NCBI GenBank assembly: GCA_017622215.1
Contig: JAGARO010000004.1
Coordinates: 62,001-126,000, forward strand
Length of the DNA: 64,000 nt
Reading direction: 5' to 3'
Source of the DNA: Clostridia bacterium
GTDB taxonomy: Bacteria; Bacillota; Clostridia; Monoglobales; Monoglobaceae
In this document: piece by piece, positions 43,311-52,116 of the stretch
Numbering within the stretch: position 1 is the stretch's first letter
Layout: every line of letters begins with the position of its first letter
Position numbers and translations under genes: made by a program
The notes under the pieces: generated by a model
The model's database searches: none
What the model was told of the DNA's origin: nothing
The model's input: only the letters and a program-made list of their open reading frames with translations

Positions 43311-45071
43311 ATGTTCCGAAGATTACAATGGAAACTTGTGGCAATGTTTGCCGCCGCTGTAATGATAATAATGACAGTTGTAGGGACATTTATGCTCGGC
43401 TCTGTAATTTCCAATAACCAGGACTCCTTTCTCGACAGAATGGAAAGGGTTGTGGCGGGAGACTTTTCCGATACATTAAAGGACACTCTTGTGTCTGGAA
43501 CGGCAACCCCGCAGGAGCTTGGAAAAATAATTGATGTATATTCAGGTCAGCTTGGCCTTGGCACAGACAGAAAGTGTTATATTCTGTCGGCGGAGGGAAA
43601 GGTTGTTTCTGCTGAAAATGTAGGAGTTGAAAAAACGCCTAATATTATTTCAGCCATGAGCGGACAGACAGGAACAAAGTTCCAGATAAATGCAGGATAT
43701 ATGGATTATGCCTATCTTCTCAATGTAGGTAACAGAAAATATATTATTTATATAAGGGATTCGGGAAGAGCTTTAAATGAGCTTGTAAGAAGTATGGTGG
43801 ATATTGTACTTAAAGCAATCCTTTTTGCAATCCTTGCTTCAATCTTCCTTTGTTATTTCCTTGCAAGAACAATAACTTCACCCCTTTCAGTGCTGACTGA
43901 AAAAGCAGAGGATTTTGCGTCAGGTAAGTTTGATTCAAACCTTGAGCATACTTCCGACGATGAAATCGGCACTCTTATTGAAACCTTTAATTATATGGGT
44001 GGAGTAATGAGAAATGCCCTGAGTGAAATTGAGGGCGAAAAGCATAAAATTGAGGTTATTCTTGAACAGGTTTCAAGCGGTATTGTTGCCTTTAACGATG
44101 AACAGAAGATTATTCATATAAACAGGGCAGGAAAGAACCTGCTGAAGATAAGAGATACAGAAAAGGTGTCCTTTGACGAGTTCTTTAAGAAGCTTGGCCT
44201 TGACGTTACAATGGCAGAGTTTATGTACCTTAAGAAGAACAGAACTGAACACAGGGAGCTTGAACTGAATAAGAAAAAGCTGAATTTAACCTTTGCGCCA
44301 TTTAGGATTGATGAAGAAAAGGTAAAGGGCGTAGTCTGTGTCCTTGAAGACAGAACGGAAGAATTCCGCCTTGAAGAATCAAGAAGAAAGTTTGTTGCGG
44401 AGGTTTCCCATGAGCTTAAAACTCCGCTTACAACAATTTCTACTTATACAGAAACAATCCTTGACGGCGACGACGATATGGATACGGTAAAGAGCCTTGT
44501 GGGCACAGTCCATAAGGAAGCTGAGAAGATGACAAACCTTGTTAAAAATCTTCTTACCCTTTCTAAATATGATGCGAAGGCTGTAGATTTGGAACTTGAA
44601 TTGTTCTATCTTGACGAGCTTGCAAGGGACGTTGTAAAGACATATAAAATTGAGGCAGAAAAGAAAAATATTGATATAATCTTTAATCTTACCTCCGATA
44701 GCCCAAGGGTGAACGCTGACCGCTTTATGATTGAGCGAGTTATAAGGAATATTATTTCAAATGCTGTAAAATACACAAACGAGGGCGGTACAATCAAGGT
44801 TTACGCAGGTTATATCTATAACGAGGCGTACATTAAGGTAGAGGATAACGGAATCGGTATTCCTGAGGAAGATGTAAAGCATATTTTCGACAGGTTTTAC
44901 CGTGTTGATAAGGCAAGGTCAAGAGCCCTTGGCGGAACAGGGCTCGGTCTTTCTATTGCAAAGGAAATTATGGAACGCCACGGCGGAAGCATAACAGCGG
45001 AAAGTAAAGTGGGCGAATTTACAAGAATGACAATAAAAATTCCTATGAATATAGAGGGAAAAGAAGAATAA
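43311..45071 (+). CDS. Membrane sensor histidine kinase (WalK/PhoR-like)
   Basis: 586 residues. Two membrane helices (about 8-30 and 165-185) bracket an extracytoplasmic sensor domain; then HAMP (TITSPLSVLTEKAEDFASGK), a PAS domain (about 245-350), HisKA with the phospho-acceptor His in FVAEVSHELKTPLTTIS, and HATPase motifs NIISNAVKYT, DNGIGIPEEDV and GGTGLGLSIAKEI. The arrangement is like WalK and PhoR. No response regulator gene adjoins it; it follows the glycosyltransferases by 18 bases and probably belongs to their operon, so it may sense wall or surface glycan status (inference). Confidence 0.93.
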   Translation: MFRRLQWKLVAMFAAAVMIIMTVVGTFMLGSVISNNQDSFLDRMERVVAGDFSDTLKDTLVSGTATPQELGKIIDVYSGQLGLGTDRKCYILSAEGKVVSAENVGVEKTPNIISAMSGQTGTKFQINAGYMDYAYLLNVGNRKYIIYIRDSGRALNELVRSMVDIVLKAILFAILASIFLCYFLARTITSPLSVLTEKAEDFASGKFDSNLEHTSDDEIGTLIETFNYMGGVMRNALSEIEGEKHKIEVILEQVSSGIVAFNDEQKIIHINRAGKNLLKIRDTEKVSFDEFFKKLGLDVTMAEFMYLKKNRTEHRELELNKKKLNLTFAPFRIDEEKVKGVVCVLEDRTEEFRLEESRRKFVAEVSHELKTPLTTISTYTETILDGDDDMDTVKSLVGTVHKEAEKMTNLVKNLLTLSKYDAKAVDLELELFYLDELARDVVKTYKIEAEKKNIDIIFNLTSDSPRVNADRFMIERVIRNIISNAVKYTNEGGTIKVYAGYIYNEAYIKVEDNGIGIPEEDVKHIFDRFYRVDKARSRALGGTGLGLSIAKEIMERHGGSITAESKVGEFTRMTIKIPMNIEGKEE

Positions 45072-45087
45072 AATCTCATAAAAATGG

Positions 45088-45117
45088 AAAAACTCTCCTT
45101 GAGAAAGGGGAGTTTTT
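45088..45117 (+). terminator. Terminator-like hairpin that contains the ribosome binding site of the next gene
   Basis: AAAAACTCTCCTT, loop GAG, AAAGGGGAGTTTTT (one G-U pair, one unpaired A). The 3' arm AAAGGGGAG is also the only ribosome binding site for the ATG at 45119. Confidence 0.8.
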
Positions 45118-45118
45118 T

Positions 45119-45544
45119 ATGTTTGGAATAATAATGAGCGCGGTAGCGGGAGCCTCAATGAGCGTCCAGGGAGTGCTTAATACAAGACTTGGCGAAAAAA
45201 TCGGCATATTTGAATCCAATGTGCTGTGTCAGGGAATAGCTTTTTTTCTTGCAGTAATAGTTATGCTGTTTTTCGGCAAAGGAAATTTAGGGGGACTTAC
45301 GGAGGTAAATAAAACATATCTTTTAGGCGGAGTTTTAGGGATTATAATAACAGTTACAGTTATGCTTGGCATAAATAAATTAAGCCCTACCTATGCGATA
45401 TCGGTGATTTTAATAACCCAGCTTCTTGTTGCAGCCCTAATCGATTTTTTCGGACTGTTCGGCACGGAAAAGGTTGCCTTCGGAATAACAAAAGTTGCAG
45501 GTCTTGCCCTTATGATTGGCGGAATACTCTTAATAAAAAAATAA
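45119..45544 (+). CDS. DMT-superfamily membrane protein (YdcZ/DUF606 family)
   Basis: 141 residues with five hydrophobic helices. SVQGVLNTRLGEKIGIFESN and a repeated GLFGTEKVAFGITKVAGLAL-type half correspond to the DUF606 family, small EamA-like transporters often found as pairs. Substrate unknown. Its ribosome binding site is inside the hairpin described at 45088, so translation should be low unless that stem opens. Confidence 0.83.
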   Translation: MFGIIMSAVAGASMSVQGVLNTRLGEKIGIFESNVLCQGIAFFLAVIVMLFFGKGNLGGLTEVNKTYLLGGVLGIIITVTVMLGINKLSPTYAISVILITQLLVAALIDFFGLFGTEKVAFGITKVAGLALMIGGILLIKK

Positions 45545-45567
45545 AAGATGCCTTGTGGCATCTTTTT
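45543..45567. terminator. Bidirectional terminator between two small transporter genes
   Basis: AAAAGATGCC, loop TTGT, GGCATCTTTT; overlaps the stop codon of the leftward gene. Confidence 0.85.
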
Positions 45568-46018
45568 ATTTTAACTTGTTTTTTGTAAATCTATAGACAA
45601 CTAATGAAACAATTACGCTGGACAGAACCTGAACGAAAGAGGTGAGAATTGAGAAAAGCCCTGCTTCAATGCTGAAATATATGCTTTCAAATATGAAATA
45701 GCCTGTAATAACAATCAAAATCCCCAAAGGCATAGATATGTATTTGTTTTTAATTTTACCTATAGCGTATCCGAACAGCCCTTTTATAAGTAAAGTTGGA
45801 ATAGCGTAAATTGCATAGACTGAAATTATGTCAGCCATGGCGTGGCCGATTCCGCCGACCAGCATAGCATCAACAGGTCCGAGAAAAAAGGCGGAAAGAA
45901 TAATAATTGAATCCCCTAAATGAATGTAGCCTGTGGGGGTGAGAATTTTCGGGAAAAATGTAAGGGCAATGGACATTGCCATAAATATAGAAATCTTTGT
46001 AATTCTTTTTGTATCCAA
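45566..46018 (-). CDS. ECF transporter S component
   Basis: 150 residues, five to six helices. ISIFMAMSIALTF at the N-terminus and PTGYIHLGDSIIILSAFFLG, typical of S components that capture a vitamin for an energy-coupling-factor transporter. The ligand cannot be assigned; no riboswitch is recognisable in the short leader (about 45 bases). The EcfA/A'/T module is not in this window, so it would use a shared one. Confidence 0.82.
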   Translation of the reverse strand: MDTKRITKISIFMAMSIALTFFPKILTPTGYIHLGDSIIILSAFFLGPVDAMLVGGIGHAMADIISVYAIYAIPTLLIKGLFGYAIGKIKNKYISMPLGILIVITGYFIFESIYFSIEAGLFSILTSFVQVLSSVIVSLVVYRFTKNKLK

Positions 46019-46072
46019 ATTTCTCGCCTTCCTGTTGCAAAATTTTTTGTTAAGTGTTAAAATGTTATTAAG

Positions 46073-46100
46073 AGTATAACACAGTGAAAAAATTTGTCAA
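46073..46100 (-). promoter_or_regulatory. Promoter of the ECF S-component gene
   Basis: Minus strand TTGACA (46095-46100), 16-base spacer, TATACT (46073-46078). Confidence 0.65.
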
Positions 46101-46118
46101 GTTTTTTATGGTGAGGAT

Positions 46119-46793
46119 ATGAATTCAGAGATAGAAAAAATACTTTTTTCAATGGGAGAGGAAAAGTACAGGGATTTTAGCACAAAGCTGATGCCTACAG
46201 TAGATAAAAATACAGTAATCGGAATTCGTACGCCTCTATTAAGAAAATATGCAAAGAGTATTGAAAATTATGAGGAGTTTTTAAGGGAACTGCCCCATAA
46301 ATATTTTGAAGAAAATAATCTCCATGCTTTTTTGATTGAAAGAGAAAAGGATTTTAACAGATGCATAGAAAAGCTTGATGAATTTTTACCTTATGTAGAT
46401 AACTGGGCGACTTGTGATAGTATGAAACCAAAGGTGCTGAAAAAAGAGCCTGAAAAGCTTTTGAGGCATATAAAAAGGTGGATTAAATCGGGGAATACAT
46501 ATGCCGTAAGATATGGAATAAACCTGCTTATGAGCTTTTACCTTGAGGAATACTTTGATGAAAAGCACCTTGAAATTGTTGCTAAGATAAAATCAAAGGA
46601 GTATTATATAAATATGATGAGAGCCTGGTATTTCGCCACAGCTCTCGCCAAACAGTACGAAAAAACTGTGGTTTTATTAGAGAAAAATGTCCTTGATGAG
46701 TGGACCCATAATAAAACAATCCAGAAAGCTGTTGAGAGCTTTAGGATTACAAAAGAGCAGAAAGAATATTTAAGAACATTGAAAAGGAAATAG
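46119..46793 (+). CDS. AlkD-like DNA alkylation repair protein (HEAT-repeat glycosylase)
   Basis: 224 residues. Helical repeats with GIRTPLLRKYAKSI, ENNLHAFLIEREKDFNR, VDNWATCDSMKPK and MMRAWYFATALAKQY. AlkD proteins remove positively charged alkylated bases using HEAT-like repeats; the DNW..CD block carries the Trp and Asp used for catalysis in that family. Three bases upstream of ruvC, so a small DNA repair operon. Confidence 0.9.
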   Translation: MNSEIEKILFSMGEEKYRDFSTKLMPTVDKNTVIGIRTPLLRKYAKSIENYEEFLRELPHKYFEENNLHAFLIEREKDFNRCIEKLDEFLPYVDNWATCDSMKPKVLKKEPEKLLRHIKRWIKSGNTYAVRYGINLLMSFYLEEYFDEKHLEIVAKIKSKEYYINMMRAWYFATALAKQYEKTVVLLEKNVLDEWTHNKTIQKAVESFRITKEQKEYLRTLKRK

Positions 46794-46796
46794 AAT

Positions 46797-47291
46797 ATGA
46801 TAGTTTTAGGAATTGACCCGGGATTTGCGATAGTAGGCTACGGGTTTGTGGAATACAAGGGAAATAAGTTTACTCCTCTGGAGTACGGTGCAATCACAAC
46901 GGAAGCCCATACGCCCATGATGGAGAGGTTTAAGAAGCTTTACGACGGAATGTGCGAGATTTTAGACAGAATCCGCCCTGACGCAGTGGCAATCGAAGAG
47001 CTGTTTTTTAATAGTAACCAAAAAACAGCAATCGCTGTTGCACAGGCAAGAGGTATTTTGCTTATTGCAGCCATAAATAAGGGAATTCCTGTTTATGAAT
47101 ACACGCCTCTGCAGGTAAAACAGGCTGTGGTAGGCTACGGCAGAGCCGAAAAGGTACAGATTCAGCAGATGGTTAAGATTATGTTAAACCTTGAAAAAGT
47201 TCCAAAGCCTGACGATACAGCCGATGCCCTTGCAATTGCAATCTGCCACGCCCACAGTAACCACGGAAATAAATTGCTTGGATTACAGTAA
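46797..47291 (+). CDS. ruvC: Holliday junction resolvase RuvC
   Basis: 164 residues. RNase H-like nuclease with catalytic acids in [31 protein letters not shown] and [15 protein letters not shown]. Cuts four-way junctions with RuvAB. The ruvA and ruvB genes that commonly follow are not here; an inverted-repeat element starts at the stop codon. Confidence 0.95.
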   Translation: MIVLGIDPGFAIVGYGFVEYKGNKFTPLEYGAITTEAHTPMMERFKKLYDGMCEILDRIRPDAVAIEELFFNSNQKTAIAVAQARGILLIAAINKGIPVYEYTPLQVKQAVVGYGRAEKVQIQQMVKIMLNLEKVPKPDDTADALAIAICHAHSNHGNKLLGLQ

Positions 47292-47558
47292 AAAACCTCC
47301 CGAAAGGCATCTTCGTTTAGGGATTAGCCAACTTGAAACCTTGCATTTATGGCGTTGTACTACGGAAAAAGCCTCGTTAATCCATACAGGATTAACTTCG
47401 TTTTTTGCCTTGTCCACCATCCAAAATGCTTTGTTTCAAGCAATAAATTGTTTGGATAAATAATAAAACCCTTACAATACTTAGTATTGTAAGGGTTTTT
47501 GTAATATTGAAATCCAAATTGACTTCTCCCTAAGCGAAGACGCCTAAGGGAGGTTTTA
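47291..47558. mobile_element. MITE-like element with imperfect terminal inverted repeats
   Basis: About 268 bp without a coding gene. The left end reads AAACCTCCCGAAAGGCATCT then TCGTTTAGGGA; the right end, reverse complemented, reads AAACCTCCCTTAGGCGTCTT then CGCTTAGGGA, about 30 bases with few mismatches and one indel. Inside are a hairpin GTTAATCC ATACA GGATTAAC (47376-47396) flanked by A5 and T6, and a strong terminator at 47466. The right end supplies the stop codon of the leftward gene. No target duplication is clear and no transposase is present. Confidence 0.5.
47466..47498. terminator. Strong bidirectional terminator inside the inverted-repeat element
   Basis: AAACCCTTACAATAC, loop TTA, GTATTGTAAGGGTTT, followed by TT: a perfect 15-bp stem. 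Confidence 0.88.
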
Positions 47559-48662
47559 TTTTATATTTTTTCTTATAAGTGAAACTAAATCGTAGGTGGC
47601 ATTAGGCTTTCCGAGGAGCTGAACAGACTGTCTTATAAGAGATGGCTTTTTTGAATCGTGGAAGAACTGGGAAACAGCCTCCTCCACAGGAAAAGTCTTG
47701 CTGACTTTCATTCCGACACCGTTGTTTACAAGGAATTCTACGTTCCTTTCCTCGTGCCCCGGTATTGGCTTTGTAAAAATCATAGGAAGTCCCTTTGCCA
47801 GAGCCTCACTTGTGGTAAGTCCACCCGGTTTTGTAATAATACAGTCCGAGGCGTCCATCATAATATCAATGTTGTCTGCAAACCCAAAAAGATGCACTTT
47901 TTTATTAAAATCAGCTTTAGACAACTTTTTGTAAAGACGCTTGTTGTTACCGCAGACAATAATCATCTGAAAATCTGTGTCAAGCTCGTCAAGGGCAAGA
48001 ATAGTTTTTTCCATTTTCCCATAGCCCATACTTCCGCCCATAATAAGGAGAGTTCTTGTATCAGGAATATTTAAGATGTGTCTTGCAGATGTAGGGTGGT
48101 GCTTAACGGCAAACTGTGTGCGAATTGGAATGCCGATAGGATAGATTTTATCCTCAGGAATTCCCTTTTTGACAATTTGGCTTGTTAAAAGCTCGTGTGG
48201 AGTAATGTATGCGTCAATATCAGTAAATTCCCAAAAAGGGTGCAAGGTAAAGTCTGTTACAATTCCCGCTGTAAAGATGTTATGGTCAAAGCTTGTTTTA
48301 AGCTGTGTTAAAAACAGCGCAGGAAAAACGTGAGTACAGATTATAGCGTCAGGCTGTTCTTTTTCGATACAGGAAATAAAGGCTTTTGCCATAAGATATT
48401 TTGAAATGGAGAGGAAAATCCCCTCTTTTTGCTCGGCATAGTTTTTATCAAGTCTGCCATATACTTTTCCGTAAAGCTTTGGAAGATGCTTTGTGGATAA
48501 AAGGTAGCCTTTATCTACAGTTTTACTGATAATCGGGTCTATATATTCAAGTGTGTCAATAACTTTGGACTCAAAACCGTTATTTGATAAAATTTCTCCA
48601 AGGGCGCTGGCCACCTGATTGTGGCCCTGGCCTGCAGATACGGTTAAAATTAAAACTTTCAT
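47556..48662 (-). CDS. MGDG synthase/UgtP-like diacylglycerol glycosyltransferase
   Basis: 368 residues, GT28 family. N-terminal ILTVSAGQGHNQVASALGE matches the MGDG-synthase domain, and the C-terminal half carries LIMGGSMGYGKME and TKPGGLTTSEALAKGLPMIF plus PIPGHEERNVEFLV. Transfers glucose or galactose to diacylglycerol to make glycolipids, which also anchor lipoteichoic acid. Ten bases downstream of addA, so part of a leftward unit starting at the pseudouridine synthase gene. Confidence 0.9.
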   Translation of the reverse strand: MKVLILTVSAGQGHNQVASALGEILSNNGFESKVIDTLEYIDPIISKTVDKGYLLSTKHLPKLYGKVYGRLDKNYAEQKEGIFLSISKYLMAKAFISCIEKEQPDAIICTHVFPALFLTQLKTSFDHNIFTAGIVTDFTLHPFWEFTDIDAYITPHELLTSQIVKKGIPEDKIYPIGIPIRTQFAVKHHPTSARHILNIPDTRTLLIMGGSMGYGKMEKTILALDELDTDFQMIIVCGNNKRLYKKLSKADFNKKVHLFGFADNIDIMMDASDCIITKPGGLTTSEALAKGLPMIFTKPIPGHEERNVEFLVNNGVGMKVSKTFPVEEAVSQFFHDSKKPSLIRQSVQLLGKPNATYDLVSLIRKNIK

Positions 48663-48672
48663 AAAAATCTCC

Positions 48673-51600
48673 TTATATTTCTACGAATTCATCACAGTTT
48701 AAGAAGTAGATATATCTTTCGCTGACTATCTTGCTCAAGATAACTGAAAGAGCGTCAGAATAGCAGTCGAGCTGTACTTTATAGCTCTTTGCTTTCTCCT
48801 TTGCATCCTCTTTTTTGATGTTGTCAGTCTTAAAATCTATTAAAACTATCTTATCGTTTTCCATAAAGAAACAGTCCACAGTTCCCATTGTAAGAATTTT
48901 TTTGCCCTGAGCCTCAGGGTTTACAATTGAAGCGTCAATTTCGGCGTGGAAGTTAAATTCCCGTTTTACAAATGAGGATGCGAGAAGTCTTTTGCCGATT
49001 TCTGATGTAAAGAAAGAGTGAATTTTTTCAGGGATTATAACCTCTGCCTGTTTCTCGGTTATAACTTTATTTATCACCATATTTTCAATCTGCCTTTTGA
49101 TTTCTGCAGGCGTACCAACGTTTTTCAGGTCAAGGGCCTGAAGAACAAAGTGGGTGATTGTTCCCTTGTCGGCAGAGCTGATTGGCGAAAGCCCAAGAAA
49201 ATGCATGCTGTCAATTCCTGAAAGGGATGGTATATATTCCTGCTCCTCAATCCGTCCTTTTATTTCCGTAACGGAAAGCTTTGCAGGAAGATTTTTAGAT
49301 ATTTTGTCCGGATATTCGTAATTTAATACAGAGATGATATCCTCGGAAACGGAAATTTCATCTGTTTTTTTTGTATCTTGCTCAAGATAGGAAAAAATTT
49401 CCTCGTTGCCTATCTTATAGTCTCGGACTATAAGAGAAAAGTCCTCGCTGAAAACAGTTTCCGACCCTGACAGACTTCTTAAAAGGTCGGCGTCCTTGTG
49501 GCACATAAGGGCGGAAACTATCCAGTTTCTGTAGGTTTTATGTGCATTCAGGAATGACGGAGAAACAGCTTTACCCTTGTACACAGGGATGTGGAATGCA
49601 GTCTGGCTTGAACCCACCTTATATGGACAGGTGATAATAAGTTTCTCTTTTGCTCTTGTAAGAGCAACATAAAGAAGTCTCATAAGCTCCGAATTTGTTT
49701 TCTCAGAAAGCGTATTTTTAATAAGTGTGTGAGGGAGTGATGGACAAATAATCCTTTCCTCAGTTTTCACGTGCTTTATGCCAATTCCAAGACTATAATC
49801 CCAGAGGATTTTTTCGCTCTGGTCCCTGTCGGTAAGTGGTGCGTTTGTATCCCCTAAAATAACAATCGGGAATTCAAGCCCCTTTGATTTGTGAATAGAC
49901 ATAATTCTTACGACATTTTCGTTTTCCCCGAAGATTTTAGCAGGGTCAAGGTCCTTTTCGGAATTCACAAGAGAATTTATGTAGTTCACAAAACTGAAAA
50001 GTCCGCTCATATTTGTTTTTTCAAAGTCCGTAGCGTGCTCAAAGAACAGTCGTAGGTTTGCTCTTACAAGCTCGGCGTTTGAACCCTTGCAGGCAAGGGC
50101 CTCATAGTGAAAATCAGTATAAATTTTTTGTATGAGGGAGTCAACTCCCATATATTCTGCACAGCCTCTTAGGGCTTTCAGCTCCCGAATAAACTCTATA
50201 CAGTGCGGGTCTTCGGAGGCAGAAACTGCATCGTAAAAACAGCCCTTTTTGCTGTTCACTCTTATTTTTGCAAGCTCATCGGAGGTAAAACCGAAAAGGG
50301 GTGAACGCATAACAGCGATAAGAGGAATGTCCTGTTTTGGGTTGTCAATAATGGTTAAAAATGCGAGAATAGTCTGTATTTCCTTTGAAAGAAGATACTT
50401 CTTTCCAAAAGGAGAATAGAGAGGAATGCCAACCATACTAAAGGCATCTTCGTAATAGATACTTTTATTTCTTGGAGTTCGAAGAAGAATTACAATATCC
50501 TTGTACATAACAGGTCGCATAAGCCCTGTTTCCTTATCTTTGACAAGCATACCCGATGCCATAAGCTCCCTGACTTTTTGTGCTATAACTAAAGCGTCGT
50601 GCTCTGCAGATTCGAGAGGGGAGTTGCTTCGGTCATATAAAAGGAGCTCTGTAACATTATCAGGCAGGTCAGGTTCATAGTCTGCACTTTGAACCAGTTT
50701 TTCGTCCCCTGTATAGTCCACGTCGCCAAGGGTTGGGGACATAGTTTTTTCGAATACAGCGTTAATTGTATCTACGACAGTGGCTCTGCTTCGGAAATTG
50801 TTGGAAAGGGATATGAGAGTTCCGCCATTTTCCTCTTTGTAGAGGGAATAGTAGCCTCTGAACAGGTCAGGAGCAGCGTTTCTGAAACGGTAGATACTCT
50901 GCTTAAGGTCGCCAACCATAAAAAGATTTCCGCCATCTGAAATAAGCTCAAAAATTTTATCCTGAATATAGCTTGTATCCTGATATTCATCAATTAAAAT
51001 TTCCTTAAATTTATTTTTATAGCCCTCTGCAATATCGGGATTTTCTAAAAGCAATAACGCATCTTGCTCAAGATCCGAAAAGTCAAGATAATTATTTTCC
51101 AGTTTAAGCTTTCTGTAGGTTCTGTCAAGAGTTAAAATGATGTTTTTTAGTGTTCGGAGAACAGAGTATGAGTCTTTACACTGTGGAATAAGCCTGTCTT
51201 TAAGTGTATAAAATCCCTGTATTTCCAATACAATTTCTTTTGCAAGACCTCGACAGGTCTTAATTCTTTCCTGTACAGGAGGATTTTTAAGAGCTCCTCT
51301 TTCGGCAGGAAGATTTTGAAATTTCATTTCATAAAGATTAGTCTTTATGTCTTCATATTCAGCTCTTAAAAAGCCCACATACTTGTGTGCAGGGTCAAGC
51401 TCTTCGCATATTTCAAAGATTGAGGAATATAAAGATTCAACCTCTGAAACTTTTGAATTTACAAGGGAAGAAAGGCTGTTTTCCCACTCTTTAAATTCAA
51501 CAGAATTCACATCATATTTTCTTACGGCCCTGTTTATCCATTCTGATGGATAAGGCAGACTGCGATAGAAATTGTAAAGGGAAAGAATTATATTGCGTAG

Positions 51601-52113
51601 GTCGGCATCATCCTTAACTCCGCCGTAGTCTGAAACAAGGGTATAAAAAGCGGGATGAATGTCGATGTAGCTGTAATATTTCTCTAACACAGAGCTGAGG
51701 GCGCTATCCATCATCATTTTGCCCTCGTTTTCGCTTATAATCGAGAATCCTACGGGGATATCGGTAAGATGCTGATTTTCGCGGATTAAATGCATACAAA
51801 ATGCGTGGATTGTGGAGATGTTGGCGGAGTGAATGAGGAGTTTCTGCTTGCGTAGATGCTGGTTGTCAGGGAAATCTGCAATTTTATTTTCGATTGCATC
51901 TGCAATTTTTTTCTTCATCTCCGCTGCTGCCGCCTCTGTAAAGGTCAAAACAAGAAGTTCATTTATGTTTACGGGATTTTTTTCGTCTAAAATTTTATTT
52001 ATGACACGCTGAACCAACACAGCAGTTTTTCCTGAACCTGCTGCGGCAGAGAGAAGCACATTTTTTGGCTCTGAATATTCAAATGCACGTTGTTGGTTAG
52101 GTGTCCAGTTCAT
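48673..52113 (-). CDS. addA: ATP-dependent helicase/nuclease subunit A
   Basis: 1146 residues. UvrD-type helicase with Walker A NVLLSAAAGSGKTAVLVQ, LLVLTFTEAAAAEMK, ILIDEYQDTSYIQDKIF, GDLKQSIYRFRNA, VRIMSIHKSKGLEFPIV and LLYVALTRAKEKL; the C-terminal PD-(D/E)xK nuclease has GTVDCFFMENDKIVLIDFKT. AddAB resects double-strand breaks to Chi-like sites before RecA loading. The addB gene normally sits next to addA but is absent on both sides here. Confidence 0.95.
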   Translation of the reverse strand: MNWTPNQQRAFEYSEPKNVLLSAAAGSGKTAVLVQRVINKILDEKNPVNINELLVLTFTEAAAAEMKKKIADAIENKIADFPDNQHLRKQKLLIHSANISTIHAFCMHLIRENQHLTDIPVGFSIISENEGKMMMDSALSSVLEKYYSYIDIHPAFYTLVSDYGGVKDDADLRNIILSLYNFYRSLPYPSEWINRAVRKYDVNSVEFKEWENSLSSLVNSKVSEVESLYSSIFEICEELDPAHKYVGFLRAEYEDIKTNLYEMKFQNLPAERGALKNPPVQERIKTCRGLAKEIVLEIQGFYTLKDRLIPQCKDSYSVLRTLKNIILTLDRTYRKLKLENNYLDFSDLEQDALLLLENPDIAEGYKNKFKEILIDEYQDTSYIQDKIFELISDGGNLFMVGDLKQSIYRFRNAAPDLFRGYYSLYKEENGGTLISLSNNFRSRATVVDTINAVFEKTMSPTLGDVDYTGDEKLVQSADYEPDLPDNVTELLLYDRSNSPLESAEHDALVIAQKVRELMASGMLVKDKETGLMRPVMYKDIVILLRTPRNKSIYYEDAFSMVGIPLYSPFGKKYLLSKEIQTILAFLTIIDNPKQDIPLIAVMRSPLFGFTSDELAKIRVNSKKGCFYDAVSASEDPHCIEFIRELKALRGCAEYMGVDSLIQKIYTDFHYEALACKGSNAELVRANLRLFFEHATDFEKTNMSGLFSFVNYINSLVNSEKDLDPAKIFGENENVVRIMSIHKSKGLEFPIVILGDTNAPLTDRDQSEKILWDYSLGIGIKHVKTEERIICPSLPHTLIKNTLSEKTNSELMRLLYVALTRAKEKLIITCPYKVGSSQTAFHIPVYKGKAVSPSFLNAHKTYRNWIVSALMCHKDADLLRSLSGSETVFSEDFSLIVRDYKIGNEEIFSYLEQDTKKTDEISVSEDIISVLNYEYPDKISKNLPAKLSVTEIKGRIEEQEYIPSLSGIDSMHFLGLSPISSADKGTITHFVLQALDLKNVGTPAEIKRQIENMVINKVITEKQAEVIIPEKIHSFFTSEIGKRLLASSFVKREFNFHAEIDASIVNPEAQGKKILTMGTVDCFFMENDKIVLIDFKTDNIKKEDAKEKAKSYKVQLDCYSDALSVILSKIVSERYIYFLNCDEFVEI

Positions 52114-52116
52114 AAA

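Noticed and set aside
45566-46100. Vitamin or preQ1 riboswitch upstream of the ECF S component
   Set aside because: The leader between promoter and start is only about 45 bases, and none of the riboswitch core motifs I know is present.
47191-47463. 90-codon frame from the end of ruvC into the inverted-repeat element
   Set aside because: It begins inside ruvC out of frame, without a ribosome binding site, and continues through hairpin sequence.
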